From positions 16,371,244 through 16,435,243 of the forward strand of contig NC_050470.1 in the NCBI RefSeq assembly GCF_013373865.1: DNA of 64,000 bases, given 5' to 3'. This DNA is from Monomorium pharaonis. Its lineage: Eukaryota; Arthropoda; Insecta; Hymenoptera; Formicidae. Within the stretch, counting starts at the first letter, position 1. Every line of letters starts with the position of its first letter. A program made the translations under genes and the position numbers. The notes below the pieces were generated by a model that was given only the letters and a program-made list of their open reading frames with translations, was not told the origin of the DNA and ran no database searches. Below, one piece after another: positions 11,592-22,849 of the stretch.

Positions 11592-14198
11592 ATGAAACAT
11601 ATCTACGAATCTGGTTCATCAAAGCGAAAAAAGCGAAACGAAAGAGAAAATAATGCTCTTTCCCAAAGAAACTCTTTGCAAACATTTTTGAAGAGAGCGA
11701 AGAAGTCACCAAATCATGACGCTCCCAGTCATTCAATTCTTAGAATAAACGAAAAGCCTCAGTCCGAGAAGTTTGTCGAAATCGGCGTCGCATCAACTTC
11801 TACAGGTTTTTATACAACACAGTCACCGAGTCACGAAGGTTCTAATGATACAATCCTTAAAATAAACGAAGAGTCTCAGTCTCAGAAGTTTGTCGAGGTC
11901 AGTGTCACGTCAACTTCAACAGATTTTTCAAAGGGTGTAATTCCTGCTACAAACGAAGCTCAGTCCACGATCGTAGGCGTCGAAGGTACAACTTCAAGTT
12001 CTTCAGCTATTGGTTCTTCTATTAACTTATCGGACATCGCTAATTGGCCGGAAGTATTATCCAATGAAATTATAAACCAAATTTTAGATGAAAAGCCAAA
12101 ACATTTTGGAAATTCCTTTAATGCCAAGACAGAATTCAAAGATCGCAGCCGGACGTACTATCGCCATTTATCGTCGAATAATTTTTATCTTGAGAAGACA
12201 AATGGCACTAAAAAAAAAGAGAGAGTGGTTAATTTTTAGTGAAACTACTGCAAGTGTATATTGTTACATTTGCAAGCTGTTTAGTAAATAAAAAACTCAA
12301 TTTTCCATGCAAGGTTGCTCCAATTGGAAAAACATATTATAAGTTCTAAAATTTCCCATCATGAAAATTCGCATGATCACAAACAAGCCATGTTAATCTT
12401 TTGTAAGAGGTCAAATGCAAAAGGACGTATTGATTCTGAACTCGTCAAGCAAGTGGGTGTAGAAAGAGAATATTAGCGAAACGTTTTAAAAAGAGTTGTT
12501 GCAACGGTAAAATTTCTCTCTTCGCAAGGATTGGCATTCCGTGGTCATCGAAAAAACGATGAAAATTATAATAGTTGCTTGAAATATTTGGCGGAATTTG
12601 ATCCATTTTTGGACAATCACATTAAGAAAAACGCTAATCGAGGACAAGGACCCGTCAGTTATCTGTCGAATACAGTATGTGAATTTATCTAAATAATGGG
12701 AAACAGCCTGAGAAATTCATTTATCGAAGAAATAAAAGCGGCTACTTACTTTTCTCTAATCGTAGATTCGATTCCTGATATTAGTCATACCGACCAGCTT
12801 ACAATTGTCCTTCGTTATGTACTTCCAGGTGGATTTATAAAGGAACGATTTTTGTCGTTCATCGATATTTACGAGCATACTGCGTTAAATTTAAATAATG
12901 TTATTCTCAAAAAGCTAAACGAATGGGATATTGATATTACCAAATGTCGAAGGCAAAGCTACGATAATGCGTCAAATATGTCTAGGAAGTATGCTGGACT
13001 GCAGACTCTAATCAAAAAGCATAGCCTCACTCCAGAATACATTCCATGCTCGAGTCACAGCTTAAACTTAGTTGGCAATGCAGCTGCAGAATTCTCATTT
13101 GCTGCAATTTTGTACTTCAATTTTGTACAAAAAGTATACGTTTAGTTTTTTGCTTCGACACACAGATGGAATATTTTTACAAATAACTTAGCTAAACATG
13201 GCTGTTCTGTTAAGAATATTTCAGACACCAGATGATCTGCCCAAGCAGATGCAGTTCATGCTTTATATATAAGTTATAATGATATCAAGAACGCATTTAT
13301 TCAAGTCGGCGAAGACCCGAAACAAAAACCCATAATCAGGATAGAAGTAAAAGCTCTTGCCAAAAGAATGAATTGTTATGAAACCGCACTTATGACAGTA
13401 ATGTGGAATAAGTTGCTTCAACGCATTAATTCAACAAGCAAAACATTACAAAATCCGGAATTATGCTTATCTGCTGGAGTAGGACTATTGAAATCCTTGA
13501 AAAAATTTGTTACAGAGCAAGTAAGAAGCGATTTTAAAAGTATTGAAACAGAAGCTGCGCAGATCGACGATTGTAGTTACCAAGATAAAGATAAAGGGAG
13601 TCGCAAAAAGAAAAGAAAGGCACGCTTTGACGAAAGCAGTACAGATGAAATTCTATGTGGACGGGAAAATTTCATTGTAAATGCAATCAACACGATTTGC
13701 GACAAATTGATTGTGGAACTGAATTACAGAATTAAAGCGTATGGAGATGTATATAGTCGGTTTGGATTGTTTCACGGCAATGCTTTTGAGGACGATGCTG
13801 ATTCCATAATCTCTGCTATCATAACCAAATACAAGGAGGATATCAACTACGACATGTTTCGAGACGAGATGCTGCAGTTTCTTAGTTTCGCAAAAGAAGA
13901 AGGCGCGAAATCTCCTTTAGAAATGTATAAAATAATTTCACGCGGTTTGCAGTCTACATTTCCAAACGTGGAGACCATTTTGCGAATTTCTTTAACAATT
14001 CCGATCAGTAACGCATCGGGGGAACGTACTTTTTCTGCTCTCAAAAGAGTGAAGAATTATTTGGGGAACTCTATCAGCCAAGATCGATTGACTAACTTGG
14101 CGATCCTCTGCATAGAATCTGCGGAAACTAAAAAACTTCACTTTGATAAAGAAATAGAAACATTCGCAAAAATAAAATCTCGTAAAAAATTATTATAA
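11592..14198 (+). pseudogene. hAT transposase pseudogene (ZMYM1-like type)
   Basis: Three open segments cover a transposase broken by stops and frameshifts. 11592-12239 is a Ser/Lys-rich N-terminus starting at a real ATG, with a duplicated IL(R/K)INE.(P/S)QS(E/Q)KFVE motif near residues 50 and 90. 12696-13145 matches the RNase H-like core of zinc-finger-MYM/hAT proteins: FSLIVDSIPDISHTDQL holds the first catalytic Asp region, then CRRQSYDNASNMSRKYAGLQ and CSSHSLNLVGNAA. 13368-14198 ends with the hAT dimerisation motif SNASGERTFSALKRVKNYLG and LTNLAILCIES. An in-frame stop near 12473 and another near 12691 break the middle. No intact transposase can be made from this copy. Confidence 0.88.
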
Positions 14199-15078
14199 AT
14201 ATAAAAAATAAAAGTACTGTTTTTTACTTTGCAGATTTATTTCTATTATTATTATTTATTTCGATTCATTAATTTTTTATTTATTTATTTATTCACAGAA
14301 TGCAAAAAATATTTCTAGCGCTAGGGGCCCCCAAATCATTTTACGCCTAGGGGCCTCAAGGGACCTAAACGCGCCCCTGGCAAAATAGCAGGCTTAGAAA
14401 CGCGAGATACAATATAAGATATGAAAAAGATAATAGAGATAGAGTAGGACGGGAACCTAAATATTTAAGTAGGCAAAGTTTAGAGAAGAAGAGAAACGGT
14501 AAAGGGATCAGAGCACTAATGAGACTGAAGTGTGATAACATGAAAAAAAATAACAAATACTGGTTAGAGGAAGATAGGAGATTATGTGTATTCTGTAGGG
14601 AAGGTAAAGACGAATTAGATCATTTCATAGAAGAATGTGAGATTACGAATATATGGTTCAGCGATCTAGGGGTAAATAAAAACAAAAGACTGAATTTAAG
14701 ACTGATATTAAGCAAGTTTTGGAAAGAAAAAGAAAAGATAGAGAAAGAAGTTAAGAAAAATGAGAATTATTGCTTAGAAATTAGAGAATAGGAAGAGCAG
14801 TTTGAGAGAGTAAAACAAAGGACAGTATTATACAATAGAACTGCTATGATATAAAATCACACCGTTTGTATTATAGATATTATTGATATTATTAGTGGCA
14901 GTATTAGTATTGATATTATTATTATTTGCATTATTTGCATTAGCGTTTAGTATTAGTATTAGGGTCATCACTATTGTTTCTTAGCTCCCCCTCAGAGTAA
15001 CGTTTATTATTGCTGTAATGTGTAGTTTATTTCATTTTATTGTATTATTATTGTTTGGACACCCGCCTAGCTCTATAT

Positions 15079-15122
<44 letters not shown>

Positions 15123-15456
15123 TATATGTTTATATTTTTTGATTCTATATTTTATATTTTATACACTGCTTTACATGCTCACATAAATAGTTTATGATTA
15201 GATTATAACAGGAATTAAAAGTCAAAGTTTATGTCAAGTTAATTTACATGTGTAATTAAGTATAAGATAAGTATTACGATTCAGTATTTAGTATTTAGTA
15301 TAACTACTAAGAGGTTTGGTATGGAAACTTAGATATTGTCGAAGGATTAGATAGAGCAAATAACGGATAGGAGGATGGATGAATAGAAGGATGAATGGAT
15401 TAGATTTTTTGTAAACCAAGTCCCCTTCTTGGCTAATAATGCTGAAGTGAATAAAG

Positions 15457-15525
<69 letters not shown>

Positions 15526-15539
15526 GTAAAGTGTAATTA

Positions 15540-16885
15540 CTTTTAAAAGACATTTATTTTTCTAATATTTTTCATTTTTCTTCACTTTATCCATTTAATT
15601 CGTTTATTTATTATTTCGTATGTTTTTTTATCAGTTTATTTTTTTGCTTATTTAATCTTTTACTTTTTCATTAATTAAAAAAAATATAATTTAAAAAAAA
15701 ACATACATTAAAAAATCTCCAACATCAGCCGTATGTAAACCGTAGCTCAACGCTCTACTCCTTGAGCCATATTGACTTCGCGTTACTGACGGTTATAATG
15801 TTGCATAACGAAAAGTATCTATCTTTAACTACTTATAATTCATCTTCTAAGGCTCATTCGCTAATTTGGTGAAGCGCTGCGTGTAGTGTCCCTCTAGTAA
15901 AATTGTGAACGCAGAGAAAGTAGTAGCCTCGATAGTTTTCTTGAGTATGATTTTTTTTAGCTTTTTATTGCAACAGCCTCTAATTTTTTCGCCATCTCAA
16001 TATTTGCTTTCGTCTCCTTTTAGAAACCAACATCTAGCCTGAAGGGCTTTTTTCTTGGTGGTCGGAAATTTAAGACTTTGCCTACCGAAAGGTATAGTCA
16101 CGAACATTGGATGTTACATTAGCTTCTTTGTCGGACTTCACAGTCAAACAATATATGAAGTCGCAGCGCGACTGATGGTATTTTTACCATTCTTTGGTTA
16201 TATAACTGTCTGCGCTGAGTCCCGAGTAATTTTTGAGATTTTTGATACAACAATTAGAGCACTTAATCTTAATGAAAAGATATAAATCTTCATTAACTGT
16301 ATTTGCTCAGCGGTCTCTCTTATTTCCCAAAACAAGATCGGAATTACTTTTTGATAAGATGATTCTATAAAAGAGTAGGTGTCCTTAAATCACCCCCTTC
16401 CATTATATGTAATTATCTTTAAAATTCCCCCAGTTACCAAATAAATTAGCTACTCCTTTTCCGTATGATTTCCGCACTCTGGAGAGCATCTGAAAAAAGC
16501 TGATCCTATTTCTCACTCTAGGTTCAAAATTGGATCAAGACTTCAATGCCCAGACACCCACAATCTCGTTTCTCTTTCACCTCGTTCGTGGAAAACAAAA
16601 GTCTATGTATCTTTAATTTAGTATATGGGGGGATTGTCGGTTGGGTTTGGCATCGTAATGAACAAAAGGCCCCTTAAAATATAACAATACATGCTCGTAT
16701 ATTTAATCTTTTTGGTACAACTGTAAATGAGTCAGTTTGTATTTAATATGATCTTGAGGTAGCCCCGAAAGATGGTTCGTTCCGGTTGTCGTCTGCCGTA
16801 AACCTCAGTCTTGAAAGATAGTTTGTACTGGTGGTGGAAGGATTAGGCGGCACCCAAAGGTGCCTGAAGGCGGTTAGAACTTCCT
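15540..16885. other. AT-rich spacer; possible tRNA-derived remnant near 15735-15785
   Basis: No supported gene. On the minus strand 15735-15775 reads TGGCTCAAGGAGTAGAGCG, which resembles a tRNA A-box (TRGCNNAGNGGTAGAGC). The matching B-box is missing, so at most it is a SINE-like relic. A 76-codon frame at 16055-16285 has no recognisable features. Pyrimidine-rich stretches lie at 15540-15660. Confidence 0.4.
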
Positions 16886-17494
16886 TTATTCGTCGCTGTC
16901 GCTTCCGAACAGCTCACGGAAGATTTCCCGCTTCCTCTTGAGTATGGCGCGGGGAATATGTTTCCCGGGCGTACGGGGGAGCGCACGAGGCGTTTTAGGA
17001 GCTTCCGACGAAATCGGCGAAGCGGCTGTGATAGCCTTCGAAGTGGTCTGCGTGCCTCTGGTGGTTAGGTCCGACAAGATCTGTGGCCCGGTCGCGGTCT
17101 GCGTTGGTCGGCTGATGGTGATCGCAGAACCGGAAGTAGCAGTCTGCGTCGTTCGGCTGGCAGCTCCGCGTCTTACCGTCTGCATGGCCCTGGTGACCGG
17201 GTGATAGCGTTGAGGTCCTCTCGGCTGGAGTCGTGGGTCCCTCGGCTTCTCCGTGGAGAACGCTATTTTTATGAGCCGCCACGGGATGACAGTTTCTCTC
17301 GCTGGTGGATTCTCGGGCTCCAAAGGCTTCGACGGTTTCTTGATATTCGGTCGCACCGGATTGATCCGAAAACCACGGTGGCCGAGTTGGCGACGGCGAG
17401 GCAGGATGCCGGGTTGTGTCTCCCGGAAGAGATCCTGGAAGTACCGGAGCTCACTTGTGCCGAATATCAAGACGCCAAGGCCCTGAGGTACTTC
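16886..17494 (-). CDS. Basic, Pro/Arg/Thr-rich ORF of unknown function
   Basis: The frame is open from a stop at 17495-17497 down to the stop at 16886, about 200 codons, with no ATG near its start (first usable start-like codon TTG at 17470). It is therefore probably an exon or a truncated element ORF. The protein is basic, low in hydrophobics, with repeated T-Q-T motifs (MQTVRRG, RTTQTAT, RPTQTAT, RGTQTTS). It ends in an acidic tail, FRELFGSDSDE, just after a KRKRE cluster. The local G+C is clearly higher than its surroundings. I do not recognise a family. Candidates are ORF1 of a retroelement or a recently inserted unclassified element. Confidence 0.35.
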   Translation of the reverse strand, partial: EVPQGLGVLIFGTSELRYFQDLFRETQPGILPRRRQLGHRGFRINPVRPNIKKPSKPLEPENPPARETVIPWRLIKIAFSTEKPRDPRLQPRGPQRYHPVTRAMQTVRRGAASRTTQTATSGSAITISRPTQTATGPQILSDLTTRGTQTTSKAITAASPISSEAPKTPRALPRTPGKHIPRAILKRKREIFRELFGSDSDE

Positions 17495-17624
17495 TTATGA
17501 AAAATAGAAGCTGCTGATATAGGCCCTTCAGTGAGCTTGCTATACCGCGTATGAAGCTTAGCTTGATCCTTCGTCGTGAGTGGTCTCCTTATGTAAACCA
17601 TAAGTTGTCATCTTACTCTCGAGT

Positions 17625-17735
17625 TTGAGGCGCCGCGCTATCGCCTAGTGGCGGTCGCGCGCACTACTCGCGGTCGCCGGGGCCGCTGACCCGGCTGCGG
17701 ACGCTGCGCGCGCGCGCGCATCGCGCTGTGGCGTG
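17625..17735. other. GC-rich islet with (CG)n run
   Basis: About 110 bp of very G+C-rich sequence, including ACGCTGCGCGCGCGCGCGCA, sits in AT-rich surroundings. No promoter element or ORF with recognisable features is present. It may be the edge of an inserted element. Confidence 0.4.
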
Positions 17736-18159
17736 CCCCCACATAGTAAAACATTATTTGAGTGTGACCAAGGATTGTCAAGCACCTTCGAAAGACGCAT
17801 TTTTTATCTTTCTCACAAAGTCCCATTGTTCTTAGAATTGTAATTGAAGCTCAGAGAGAAATTAGCATTTAACTTTAAGTCTATGTTTATTACAATTGCT
17901 GCACTCTACCAGTGTGTGATTCAAGACTGTCGAAACGATACTGAGCTCGGCGAGAAGTTGAATTCTTTGCTTCGAAGAAGAATTAGAGTACAAGACGTCG
18001 TGATATATTAGTAAGTGTAAAAACGGAAAGGGGCGAGCGAAAGTAAGAGACAAAGCGAAATAAATAGAGCTGATGTAAGCAAGCAGTAGTATCTAGTTTA
18101 AAGACAATATATTGAAGATTTTGATTTTGTTTAAACACTTCCGCCCGATACGGGATTAA

Positions 18160-19377
18160 GGGGTTACACCAACCTAGACGGTCGAAAAACAGGCCTAACT
18201 TTGATATTTTATTCCTCCTAAACGGGTAGTGGGAATTAAATAAAATTTTGGGTGATTATTGACTTATGTTTCGACAATAAAAAAAAATTTTTTTTATTAA
18301 ACAATGGCGACGGAAAGCAGAAATATGGCCGCCGACACACATTGAGGTTTGGAAAAACGCATTTTGCGGTGACCACTGTCCCGTCTAAACGATCCATCTG
18401 AAACAAAAAAACAAAATGGTGTTTTTAAGTTAACAGTAGTGGTTTGTCGGTGACGATCGCCGATTGTCGATTTTATCGTTTGTTACAAAATGGCGATGAG
18501 TTGAAGTTAAAATTAAAGAAAAAACGAAAAATTTTTGTCTTTTTCATTTTTTTAATTTTTAATGAAGACCGATTAAAAAAAAAATAGATCGTCACCGACA
18601 AAAGAATGTTTCTGAGAGTATTGTGTAAAAATTTGAAAACGATCTATCGATTAGTTTTTGAGATCTGGTGGTCACCGACTTTGAAAACCATGTTTTGAGA
18701 AAAACGCGTTTAAAGTTTCAAGTTTAGTTTTACTATTGTTAATAGCCGAATTTTGCACTTTACCTCTAGTCGACAATTCTGGGGCCATATAAGATTCCTT
18801 CCACATCAATAACAGCAGCGCTTTGTGAAGACTTTTGTTGACAGCGAGCAATCCTTTCTTCGCGCGTCGCCTTCTGCGCTCGTACTTCGGCCACATTGAT
18901 GCGCGCTCGGTCTTGATTTTCGCAATATGCAGCACAATTCTTTTATTATCATTAATAAATATGCGGCAGCATCTTCATTAAATGTGTATGCAGCAATATT
19001 TGCAGCAATTTGCACAACGTGTGCACCGCTGTGCTGCACTTTTGGCGCTATGCGCCAAATCAGTTTGTTCAAACTTTCGTTAACGTTTTGCGTAAATCCA
19101 CCGACGCATTTCTCCAGTAAATTATCACTAGAAAGTTGTTTTCAAATATTGGACGAATGGCTTTAATCACATCATCGTCCAGTGGCGATTTATGTTGATA
19201 TTACTCCAATTCGATCACTCGAACGCTCGATCCCGTTTTACTCAACTCTCTGTAATTTCGGCATTTTTTCAGATATCAACATAAAACTTTCAGGATATAT
19301 TCTCGAAACTTGAAGCTTCAAGAAAATATAATTAAAAAAAAATCGAATTTTTTTTTCCGCTAGGTTGGTGTAACCCC
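18160..19377 (-). mobile_element. TTAA-target DNA transposon, Kolobok-like, 1.2 kb
   Basis: Perfect 18-bp terminal inverted repeats GGGGTTACACCAACCTAG are bounded on both sides by TTAA (18156-18159 and 19378-19381). TTAA duplication is shared by piggyBac and Kolobok. The GGGG...CCCC termini and the transposase remnant fit Kolobok better than piggyBac, whose ends normally start CCC. The interior holds many GGTGACC/GTCACCG motifs and homopolymer A/T runs. The element keeps only the C-terminal part of a transposase on the minus strand, so it is a deletion derivative. Confidence 0.8.
18672..19190 (-). pseudogene. Transposase C-terminal remnant (Mutator-like/Kolobok type)
   Basis: On the minus strand 19190-18800 reads, with frameshifts, PLDDDVIKAIRPIFEN, then EKCVGGFTQNVNESLNKLIW, then RIAPKVQHSGAHVVQIAANI and AYTFNEDAA. 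The signature T-Q-N-x-N-E-S-x-N-x-x-I-W followed by P-K is the one seen in insect transposases annotated with a 'Mutator-like transposase' domain. The rest of the protein is missing or scrambled. It is enclosed by the TTAA-flanked element. Confidence 0.65.
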
Positions 19378-19381
19378 TTAA

Positions 19382-20857
19382 GAAGCAATGCCAAAAAATT
19401 CAACTATAATTAAGTGATTTAAGTATAAGCATTGACAATGCAATTAGAGTTTATCACGAATGTAAGAGGCAAGGGGGTAAGCAATGACCGTTAACAAATG
19501 ATTAAAGAATATTATTTTAAATGAGTGACAATGAGTTTAGCCATGAGATGTGTTTAAGATATTAAGTTATATTGCGACCGGCAGCGGGCACAGTTTAACA
19601 ATAGGTTATTTGAATGTTGAATTGGCTATGCAGATGGTAACGACTCGAATAAGACTGTCCGATTCTGCGTGAGTCTGTTTAACGCGAGCCATCTCGATGG
19701 GGTTCATCCTTGAGGAAGACCAGCGATCCAATGAAAATCTGTTGCAACTTAGAAATGCCTTGCAACCGTTATAGATACTCCTGCGACCATCGCTTCCAGA
19801 AGTGATTTTTGAGATGAAGTGCTGCTAGAAGATTAAATCATCACTCGACTCGGGTGGAGGCTAGCATAGTACTGATCTCTTCTTCGCTCTTGTGAGGCGA
19901 CAGTGAACTTACGGCGTAATCCAGTCGCGCGTGCGTGGAAGCGCTCCCTTTTTTTCCTTTCAAGTCTCTAAGCTATTGATGGAAAGCGTTAACAGAAGCA
20001 TGACTGCATAATTCCATCCGGACAAAATACACGAGCTTATGCTATGAATTATTTCAAATCGAATTTCTTTCAGGTGAGTCCGTTTGATTCTATAATTATG
20101 TGTACGTAATAGTTTCGCATATAGAAGCAAAAATAATTTCTTGATAAAAATATAATTAATTTAAGTTAAACAAATAATATGTTTCAGCGAGCTCTTTTTA
20201 TTCATAAGAAAGTGTATTTTATTTATGAAAGAATACGCCACGTAGCGGTGGGTAGTGGAAATAATACCATCTTAAGTTAAAATATATTCTACACAAACCT
20301 ATTTATTAATAATGTAAGTTAACATTTCTAATTGAGGACAGCATTTCATTTTTTCTGTGTTAATAAACTTTAATCGTTAATAATTTAAAAACTATTACAG
20401 TCTTGACATTTCCGTATTACGGTTGTCTTAGAATATTCCAAAAAATCGGCTCTTGAAAGGACAGTTTTGGGTCCGATAGTTTTGGGACATCCCATATTTT
20501 ATATATATACATATATCTATATATATACATATGTAATAAATATATATTTATATATGTATTTTTATAATACTATTATAATTTTATTACAATACAAAATAAT
20601 ATATTCCGTTATTTTTCATTATAATGTATAATATATAATTCGCTTTTATTTTATTTTTTGTGTTAGAAATATAAGAGAATTACTTATATATTTATTCACA
20701 AAGATTTGGTTTAAGCTGTTTTTTCTTATGTATTTACAATTAAATTAATAAATTACATTAACAATATTTCGAAATTTTTATTAAATTAGTTATTCTGATA
20801 AATTAATTAAACTAGTATTAAATAAATTTTATATCTTGCGGCTAGTATACTTATGCA
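19382..20857. other. Downstream flank of glass; splice-donor-like site at 20073
   Basis: No coding exon recognised. 19560-20070 is less AT-rich than its surroundings and ends on the plus strand in TTTCTTTCAG|GTGAGTCCG, a strong donor match. This could be a plus-strand non-coding exon, or chance. 20430-20530 holds TTGGGTCCGATAGTTTTGGG followed by TA-rich repeats, probably a mariner-end relic. Confidence 0.3.
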
Positions 20858-20863
20858 TTTTAT
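20858..20863 (-). terminator. gl: Candidate poly(A) signal for glass
   Basis: AATAAA on the minus strand lies about 125 nt downstream of the glass stop codon, a plausible 3' UTR length. The region is AT-rich and holds other AATAAA matches, so the choice is tentative. Confidence 0.35.
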
Positions 20864-20985
20864 TTTTCTGGTGAGTTTGTTCCTAATCGAATCACAGGTA
20901 TTCGACAGCATTTGGGCAATGAATGTGCAGTATTACTGTCGTTGATCATCGTTATCGCAGATTGTGTTAGTGCAGAAGAATTGTG

Positions 20986-21151
20986 TCACGTTAGGGAACC
21001 GCCGTGGACTCTCATGTGCCTGTTGAGATTACCGCTCTGACTGAATCTAAGCAGACATAATTTACACTGATACGGTTTCTCACCAGAGTGTATACGCAAA
21101 TGCTTAGTAAGCGTCGAGCTATCGGAGAATGCTTTCTTGCAGAATCGACAC
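20986..21151 (-). CDS. gl: glass transcription factor, last coding exon (zinc fingers 4-5)
   Basis: The minus-strand exon follows a T-rich tract ending TTTTCTAG at 21152. It enters in phase 2 (one base completes a split Arg codon), encodes 54 residues and ends at TGA (20986-20988). It holds two C2H2 fingers, CRFCKKAFSDSSTLTKHLRI-H and CKLCLLRFSQSGNLNRHMRV-H, joined by the linker SGEKPYQ. The C-terminus is a very short GGSLT tail. These fingers match the fourth and fifth fingers of Drosophila Glass as I know that protein. Glass binds DNA through its last fingers and drives photoreceptor differentiation in the nucleus of eye cells. The fly protein has a longer Asn/Gly/Ser-rich tail after finger 5, here almost absent. 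The preceding exon is 31.9 kb upstream. High confidence on family and exon limits. Confidence 0.92.
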
Positions 21152-22140
21152 CTAGAAAAGTAGAGAAATGAAAAAATTAGCGATTTATATTAATAAATTA
21201 ATGTTTTATGATAATTTAAGCATAGATTATATACTATTATCCCCAATATTCAGTTTATTAGTAATATTATTGTGTAGGAAGCTTCAAATAAATTCAAACA
21301 GGAAATCGGGTGAATGTGATGTAGATAAATAAAGAGCCTTTAATAATGCGTACAGTGCATAGATACAAATCAAAATAGAAATAATATATCTTACAGTGAA
21401 TATGATCGAACTCAGGAGATGCACTTAGCAACAAAGCGACATAGCTGTATTTGCTCTTTGGTACGTTTGCGTGGTAAAAACAATATTGAGGATATGGAGC
21501 CATCTATACTTATATAACTAGATGTATGCAATTAAATAGAAACCAAAGATATAATTTTAATGAATGATAAATTTGTTTAAGCAGAGAGGATAACTAACTA
21601 TTATTACAATATATACTAATAGATATGCTTTCTGACTGAAATCAAAATTTGAGTTGTTAGAGAAATTATTTGTAGCTTTTTGTAAATCTTATAGATGTTT
21701 CTAAACAATATCTTCTAAACAATATATTAATTGCTTGTCAATTTAATTAAAATTATGCGATCTAGTTTCATGTAGTGTGTTTTAAGATCAACAAAAATGC
21801 GGCGTGCAGTTTATATAAATTGGAAATAATAACAATCACAGAAAAATTATTCGACATTAAGATTCGATATAAACAATTCCACTTTTTCTTCATACTTTTT
21901 TAGATTATTTTAGAATGTTTTAAATTATTTTAGATAATTAAAAAGATTTATTTATTGCACGTTTTGTACTTCGCACTGTAACCACTAAATAAAGTAGCGA
22001 AAGACGTTGCGAAAGGCTTTGTCTTTCAAAACGCAAAACAAGGAATGTGCCATGCTCACGGAAGTCCCAAATAACTTCCGTGAGCTTACAAAATCTCAAT
22101 ACGAAACAGCCCAGAAGCAGTTTTGTATCGTCCTATAAAT

Positions 22141-22845
22141 CACGAGACACGGTAGTGTCTGCGTAGCGCAAGACCGCCCGTGTATCTTTACGCAAGAGGA
22201 TATGACTTGCGAGCATCCGAAATTATCAGGTCTCAATAACAGCTAAACCAATCATGTTCTAACTAGGTTAAATCGAAAGCTTGGATTTGATTAATATAAA
22301 AAATTGTTTTTATTTTTTTCTACGTGCTCTACGAACGGGGATATCGCGACGCAAAGTCCAAAATGTAAATTTTTCATAAGATACGTCGTCGTCGCCTTTT
22401 GTCGAGTACATAAATTCAACATTAGAGTGCTTTAAGATTTATCTATGACCTCTTATAAAATATATACTGCATATTGGTATGATGATAAATTGCTGTCATT
22501 CGTGGTATGATTGCTTTGCAAGAGTAAAAAATAAATAAATATCAAGTAATATATCTATAAATCGTACGATTAATAATAATCCATTATAAGACAAGTTGTG
22601 TAGACCTAAGAAGTACGCGTTTTATGTTTTATCATCCTTTTTTCGCGTGATTGATTGATGAGTCGAGTCCGCGACGAATTTCACAGCGATGATGTGACAG
22701 TTAGTGGTTAATGACGCGCGCAAGGTTAGTAGCAAGTCAGTTTTATGTTTCTGTACGTATATATTATAGCGTGAAGGGAAATACGGCTGTGCCGAATTTG
22801 GAAATTATTATAACGTATTGTGCGTTATATAATCAGGTAACCACT
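22141..22845 (+). repeat. 0.7-kb direct repeat, copy 1 (second copy at 58520)
   Basis: It runs from GAGACACGGTAGTGTCTGCG to TATAATCAGGTAA and aligns end to end with 58528-59210. Shared phrases include GCCCGTGTATCTTTACGC, ATCATGTTCTAACTAG, TACGTGCTCTAC, TTGTCGAGTACAT, GAGTAAAAAATAAATAAATA and GCGATGATGTGAC. The start contains the small palindrome AGACACGGTAGTGTCT. No ORF or terminal repeat is evident. It may be an unclassified interspersed element or a segmental duplication. The two copies lie in different glass introns in the same orientation. Confidence 0.75.
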
Positions 22846-22849
22846 GGTC

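Larger units (their letters stand above)
10665..14379 (+). mobile_element. hAT DNA transposon, 3.7 kb, inactivated
   Basis: The ends CAGGGCGCGTTTAG and (reverse complement) CAGGGGCGCGTTTAG are hAT-type terminal inverted repeats, followed at both ends by GGGCCCCC-rich subterminal sequence. The flanking 8-mers GGAAGATA (10657-10664) and GCAAAATA (14380-14387) agree at 6 of 8 positions, an aged 8-bp target duplication. The element sits inside a LINE and splits its coding sequence, so it is the younger insertion. It encodes one broken transposase (11592-14198). Confidence 0.88.
10440..15525 (+). mobile_element. LINE 3' end, interrupted by a hAT element
   Basis: The 5' piece (10440-10664) translates in part to CWREKEKEGWQDLYGIER and RKRLEHEGNRYARNRG. 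The 3' piece resumes after the hAT insertion at 14380 with ARYNIRYEKDNRDRVGREP and ends with a Cys/His cluster, CVFCREGKDELDHFIEEC, then a stop near 14791. This is the C-terminal tail of a non-LTR reverse-transcriptase ORF of a type common in ants. A 3' UTR of about 0.65 kb holds a TA run (15061-15119), then AATGCTGAAGTGAATAAAG and a (TTA)n tail at 15459-15525, the expected LINE 3' tail. It is 5'-truncated, since no RT catalytic motifs are present. Confidence 0.75.

Noticed and set aside
16055..16285. 76-codon plus-strand frame with hydrophobic segments
   Set aside because: No homologous pattern, no codon-use contrast and no supporting context.
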